The notes under the pieces were generated by a model. The model made no database searches. It worked only from the letters and a program-made list of their open reading frames with translations, and had not been told where the DNA came from. A stretch of DNA of 9,391 bases from assembly GCA_022866645.1 (NCBI GenBank), contig JALHUQ010000280.1, positions 1 to 9,391 of the forward strand, given 5' to 3'. The translations under genes and the position numbers were made by a program. Origin of the DNA: Woeseiaceae bacterium (GTDB lineage Bacteria; Pseudomonadota; Gammaproteobacteria; Steroidobacterales; Woeseiaceae). Below, one piece after another: positions 6,378 through 9,391 of the stretch. Position 1 is the first letter of the stretch; every line of letters starts with the position of its first letter.

Positions 6378-7894
6378 GTGCCCCGACATACGATCTGGGT
6401 ACCCTGCACGGTGGCCTGCGCCTGACCGGCCATAAAGAGGAATCGACCAGCAGCGCAATACTCGAAGTGCCGATACCGTCGCAACTCATATTGCCTATCG
6501 CCCAGCATGTTGGCGATCCCGCGCAGCCGCTGGTCGGAATTGGCGAACGAGTCCTGAAAGGACAGTTGATTGCTGATTCTGGCGGATCATTGGGCGCACC
6601 CATACACGCATCTTCATCCGGCAAAGTCCTCGCGATAGAACCCTGGCCAACATCACGCCGCTTGGGCGCCAGCGCGCCGTGCATCGTCATCGAATGTGAC
6701 GGCAAGGATGAGGCTGTATTGCCGGCTGACGCTGTGGTGGATTTCACAGCATTGGCGCCGGACGACTTGCTGCGAAAAATATTGCAGGGCGGCATAGTCG
6801 GGCTGGGCGGCGCCGCGTTTCCTACCGCACAAAAGCTTATGCAGGCACGCACCTGCGAGATCGATCACCTCTTGCTCAACGGAGTTGAGTGTGAGCCATA
6901 CATCAGTTGTGACGACATGCTGATGCGGGAAAATGCCGGCGAGATCATCAGCGGTGCGCAAATACTCATGCACGCATTGCAGATCAGTGCGTGTTTTATC
7001 GCCGTCGAAAGCGACAAACCGGAGGCGATTCGCGCTCTGGGCGACGTACTGGGTGAAATTCAGGACAGCCGAATCGTTCTGAAGAAAGTACCGACGATCT
7101 ACCCTTCGGGCGGCGAAGACCAACTCGTACAATTGATTACGAACCGTGAGGTCCCTAGCGGCGGCCTGCCGACTGATGTCGGCTGTTTAGTGCAAAACGT
7201 CGGCACCGCCGCTGCAATACACGACTGGATCATTGGCAATACGCCTTTGATTTCGCGTGTTACGACGGTCACCGGCGATGGCGTTGCCAACCCGATCAAT
7301 GTTCGCGCTCGCATAGGAACGACGATTGGCGACATCATCAAAATAGCGGGTGGCTACACCGATCGCGCTGAGCGGCTGATTATCGGCGGGCCGATGACCG
7401 GCAAAGCCGTCAGCACGGATCGGGTCCCGCTCGTCAAGGCAACCAACTGCGTATTGGTATTGTCGGAAACTCTGTCGCCCGGACCCGAGCTGCCCTGCAT
7501 ACGTTGTGGTGATTGTGCGTCTGTCTGCCCGGTGCAACTATTACCGCAACAATTGTTCTGGTATGCCTGCGCGGACGACGAGGTGAAGTTGCGCGAATTC
7601 GGACTCACCGATTGCATAGAGTGCGGATGCTGCGACCTGGTTTGCCCAAGTCACATTCCGTTGACGGCAGACTTTCGCGTTGCCAAGGGCCGGATCAGGG
7701 AACTCGCGGATGAAAAAGCCCGCGCGGCACGCGCCCGGCTGCGCTTTGAAGCCCGCAATCATCGTCTGGAACGCGAAAAAATCGACAGGGAAGCGGAGCT
7801 TGCCTTGCAAAAGGCATCTGTGAAGAAGTCGGGGCCATCCGCCATAGCCGAGATACTTGAGCGCAAGCGCAGGCAGAATGAGGAAGACCAATAG
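6374..7894 (+). CDS. rsxC: Rnf/Rsx complex NADH/FMN-binding subunit RsxC (RnfC)
   Basis: This peripheral cytoplasmic subunit holds the NADH and FMN sites, is homologous to complex I NuoF, and exchanges electrons with NAD(H). The frame stays open further upstream (ATG 6326), but the start is most likely GTG at 6374, which overlaps the rsxB TGA as GTGA. The 16 upstream residues overlap rsxB and are not family-like. The protein then has 506 residues. The N-terminal barrel region is followed by GLGGAAFP (143-150) and the NGVECEPY motif (169-176) of the flavin/nucleotide fold, then YPSGGEDQL (243-251) and LVQNVGTA (272-279). Two [4Fe-4S] motifs have C375/C378/C381/C385 and C414/C417/C420/C424. A charged Ala/Arg/Glu-rich coiled-coil segment (about 445-480) follows. 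The long repeated Ala/Lys-rich tail of E. coli RsxC (about 740 residues) is absent, making this resemble the shorter RnfC forms. No in-frame disruption is seen. Confidence 0.95.
   Translation: MSAPTYDLGTLHGGLRLTGHKEESTSSAILEVPIPSQLILPIAQHVGDPAQPLVGIGERVLKGQLIADSGGSLGAPIHASSSGKVLAIEPWPTSRRLGASAPCIVIECDGKDEAVLPADAVVDFTALAPDDLLRKILQGGIVGLGGAAFPTAQKLMQARTCEIDHLLLNGVECEPYISCDDMLMRENAGEIISGAQILMHALQISACFIAVESDKPEAIRALGDVLGEIQDSRIVLKKVPTIYPSGGEDQLVQLITNREVPSGGLPTDVGCLVQNVGTAAAIHDWIIGNTPLISRVTTVTGDGVANPINVRARIGTTIGDIIKIAGGYTDRAERLIIGGPMTGKAVSTDRVPLVKATNCVLVLSETLSPGPELPCIRCGDCASVCPVQLLPQQLFWYACADDEVKLREFGLTDCIECGCCDLVCPSHIPLTADFRVAKGRIRELADEKARAARARLRFEARNHRLEREKIDREAELALQKASVKKSGPSAIAEILERKRRQNEEDQ
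7880..7886 (+). promoter_or_regulatory. Ribosome binding site supporting the rsxD GTG start
   Basis: The purine run GAGGAAG inside the 3' end of rsxC is the clearest Shine-Dalgarno in the rsx cluster. It lies at a suitable distance from the GTG at 7894, with the AGGA core ending 9 bases before it. Together with the family-matching N-terminus, this supports GTG 7894 as the rsxD start. Confidence 0.6.
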
Positions 7895-8949
7895 TGGAGT
7901 TCCAGCGTCGCGAAGCGCCTTTCCTTGCGCCCCAGGCCGACGTGTCATCGCTAATGCTGCAAGTGCTCGCCGCATTGGTACCGGCCGCTATGGCTCATGT
8001 CTGGTATTTCGGCCCCGGATTCATTATGAACCTGCTGGTAGCGGCGGTGTTTGCGGCGGCAGGCGAAGCGTTGATGCTCAGTCTTCGCAGTCGCAAACCG
8101 GAAACCGGACTCACCGACTACAGCGCTTTGGTAACTGCCGCACTCCTTGCATTCGCGCTGCCATCGCTTACTCCCTGGTGGGTAACCGCAACCGGTGCTT
8201 TGTTCGCGATCGTCGTCGCCAAACATCTTTATGGCGGCCTTGGCTTCAACATCTTCAATCCGGCGATGGCTGGTTACGTCGTTATCCTGGTCGCATTTCC
8301 CATACACCTGAATCTGTGGGTCGCACCCAGCATGGGTGATCTCGACTATCAGAAACTCAGCATCTTGCAGACAGTGACATTCACGTTAACCGGATCACTG
8401 CCGGATGCAATTTCCTTTGACGCGATTAGTCGTGCAACGCCTTTGGACGTCATGAAATCAGGCTTGAACAATGCCCGTACGATCGACGAAATTCGTTCCG
8501 TTCCCATCATGGGCGACTTCGGCGGACGAGGCTGGGAATGGATCGGCAATTTCCTCGCGTTTGGCGGATTTTGGCTAATGATCAAGAAAATCATTCGCTG
8601 GCAAATTCCGCTTGGCGTCGGACTCGGACTGCTGGTGCCGGCAACCATCATGTATATGGTAGATCCGGGCTCGAATGCCAGTCCGGGCTTCCATCTGTTC
8701 GGCGGTGCGACGATTCTTTGTGCGTTCTTTATCGCAACGGATCCGGTTTCGGCCGCGACCAGTCCAAAAGGCCGTATGATTTATGGTCTGGGAATCGGTT
8801 TTCTGATTTATTGTATTCGTCGCTGGGGCAGTTATGCTGATGGCGTTGCGTTTGCAGTGCTGCTGATGAACATGGCGGTTCCCGCGATTGACTACCTGAC
8901 GCGCCCGCACATCATTGGTCATGACGACAGCGGTGACAGCAATGCATGA
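7894..8949 (+). CDS. rsxD: Rnf/Rsx complex membrane flavoprotein subunit RsxD (RnfD)
   Basis: RsxD is an inner-membrane subunit homologous to NqrB that carries covalent FMN and probably forms part of the ion and electron path. It has 351 residues (E. coli 352). GTG at 7894 shares its G with the rsxC TAG stop and is preceded by a good Shine-Dalgarno. Its N-terminus matches the family: a short hydrophilic lead, then helices from about residue 18. Several membrane helices are evident (about 20-65, 78-138, 215-255, 266-330). Conserved motifs are LYGGLGFNIFNPAM (112-125), the FMN-attachment context SRATPLD (179-185) with T182 as the expected phosphoester-linked threonine, GGAT (270-273), ATDPVSAATS (281-290) and YADGVAFAVLLMN (314-326). 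All hallmarks are intact. The 3' end overlaps the rsxG start by 8 bases. Confidence 0.96.
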   Translation: MEFQRREAPFLAPQADVSSLMLQVLAALVPAAMAHVWYFGPGFIMNLLVAAVFAAAGEALMLSLRSRKPETGLTDYSALVTAALLAFALPSLTPWWVTATGALFAIVVAKHLYGGLGFNIFNPAMAGYVVILVAFPIHLNLWVAPSMGDLDYQKLSILQTVTFTLTGSLPDAISFDAISRATPLDVMKSGLNNARTIDEIRSVPIMGDFGGRGWEWIGNFLAFGGFWLMIKKIIRWQIPLGVGLGLLVPATIMYMVDPGSNASPGFHLFGGATILCAFFIATDPVSAATSPKGRMIYGLGIGFLIYCIRRWGSYADGVAFAVLLMNMAVPAIDYLTRPHIIGHDDSGDSNA

Positions 8950-9391
8950 ACGTCCCGTATGGAGTGGCGGAGTGACATTGGCAGTTATCGCCGCGGTTTG
9001 CACTGCAATGGTGGCCCTTACCTGGCAGCTCACTGCAGATCGTATCGAGGCCAATAAGAAAGCGTGGCTGGAGCGCAGTTTGCAGCCAGCACTGGCCGGT
9101 TTGTTTTTCGACAGCCCCGTCACTGAATCAATGATCACCATCCCTGTGCCGCACGAGCTGCCCGGATCGGATCCCGCGATTATTTATCGGGTTTATGCAG
9201 GCGAAGTGCCCGTCGCAGCGCTGTTTGTCGTATCTGCGCGGGACGGATATGCCGGGCCTATCAGACTCCTGATCGGCGTGGCAATGGATGGCACTGTCAC
9301 CGGTGTTCGGGTTTTGGAACATCGTGAAACGCCCGGGCTTGGCGATCGAATTGACACCCTGAAGTCCGATTGGGTGCTGCAATTCGACGGC
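8942..9391 (+). CDS. rsxG: Rnf/Rsx complex flavoprotein subunit RsxG (RnfG), 3'-partial
   Basis: This membrane-anchored subunit with a periplasmic FMN-binding domain is homologous to NqrC. The frame opens at ATG 8942 (overlapping the rsxD end by 8 bases) and runs to the right edge without a stop, giving 150 of an expected 200 or so residues. The N-terminal helix (about 10-30) is a membrane anchor with no cleavage motif. The domain that follows has the family segments VYAGEVPVAALF (84-95), DGYAGPIRLLIGV (101-113) and the hallmark HRETPGLGDRI (127-137). The threonine that carries covalent FMN lies in a later S/T-GAT motif beyond the window, so flavinylation cannot be checked. The start fits the family, since the anchor helix begins about 10 residues in. 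rsxE would be expected next. Confidence 0.92.
   Translation, partial: MHERPVWSGGVTLAVIAAVCTAMVALTWQLTADRIEANKKAWLERSLQPALAGLFFDSPVTESMITIPVPHELPGSDPAIIYRVYAGEVPVAALFVVSARDGYAGPIRLLIGVAMDGTVTGVRVLEHRETPGLGDRIDTLKSDWVLQFDG

Noticed and set aside
7857..8339. 160-codon plus-strand frame overlapping rsxC end and rsxD start
   Set aside because: It is a shadow frame of rsxD with low-complexity Arg/Ser/Gly composition and no family resemblance.

Overview
The window is a gene-dense, entirely plus-strand stretch of bacterial chromosome. Nine genes fill almost all of it, and the longest non-coding gap is 66 bases. Gene content and protein similarity (a 193-residue RsxA very close to the E. coli form, a MetRS of E. 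coli type with a C-terminal tRNA-binding domain, metG next to rnf/rsx) point to a gammaproteobacterium. Base composition looks moderate to slightly high GC (judged by eye, not counted). My best guess is a free-living, possibly marine, lineage outside the Enterobacterales. Nothing looks like a mobile element, phage, CRISPR array or RNA gene.

Bases 1-3214 form a tight three-gene unit: the 3' part of a Hanks-type Ser/Thr protein kinase gene that runs in from the left, then two tandem PilT-family type IV pilus retraction ATPases (called PilT-A and PilT-B here). The gaps are 7 and 4 bases, so the three genes are probably one transcript. A eukaryotic-like kinase co-transcribed with two diverged PilT paralogues suggests kinase-linked control of pilus retraction or surface sensing. 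This is the most unusual part of the window. PilT-B lacks the first histidine of the His box, and PilT-A has a diverged C-terminal retraction motif and a short extra tail.

Bases 3215-3280 are the only real intergenic region and hold a good extended -10 promoter candidate for metG (3281-5287), a full-length methionyl-tRNA synthetase with all expected motifs.

From 5304 to the right edge lie rsxA, rsxB, rsxC, rsxD and the first 150 codons of rsxG. Together they form the first five genes of an Rnf/Rsx membrane electron-transfer complex. RsxB brings electrons in through its Fe-S clusters, RsxC is the NADH/FMN-binding peripheral subunit, RsxA and RsxD are membrane subunits (RsxD with covalent FMN), and RsxG is a membrane-anchored flavoprotein facing the periplasm. 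The genes abut or overlap by 0-8 bases and three probably use GTG starts, which indicates translational coupling. The set is compact: RsxB ends soon after its second ferredoxin motif, and RsxC lacks the long repetitive tail of the E. coli protein. rsxE (and often nth) would be expected just past the right edge. The sequence alone cannot tell whether the complex mainly reduces SoxR, supplies low-potential ferredoxin, or pumps ions.
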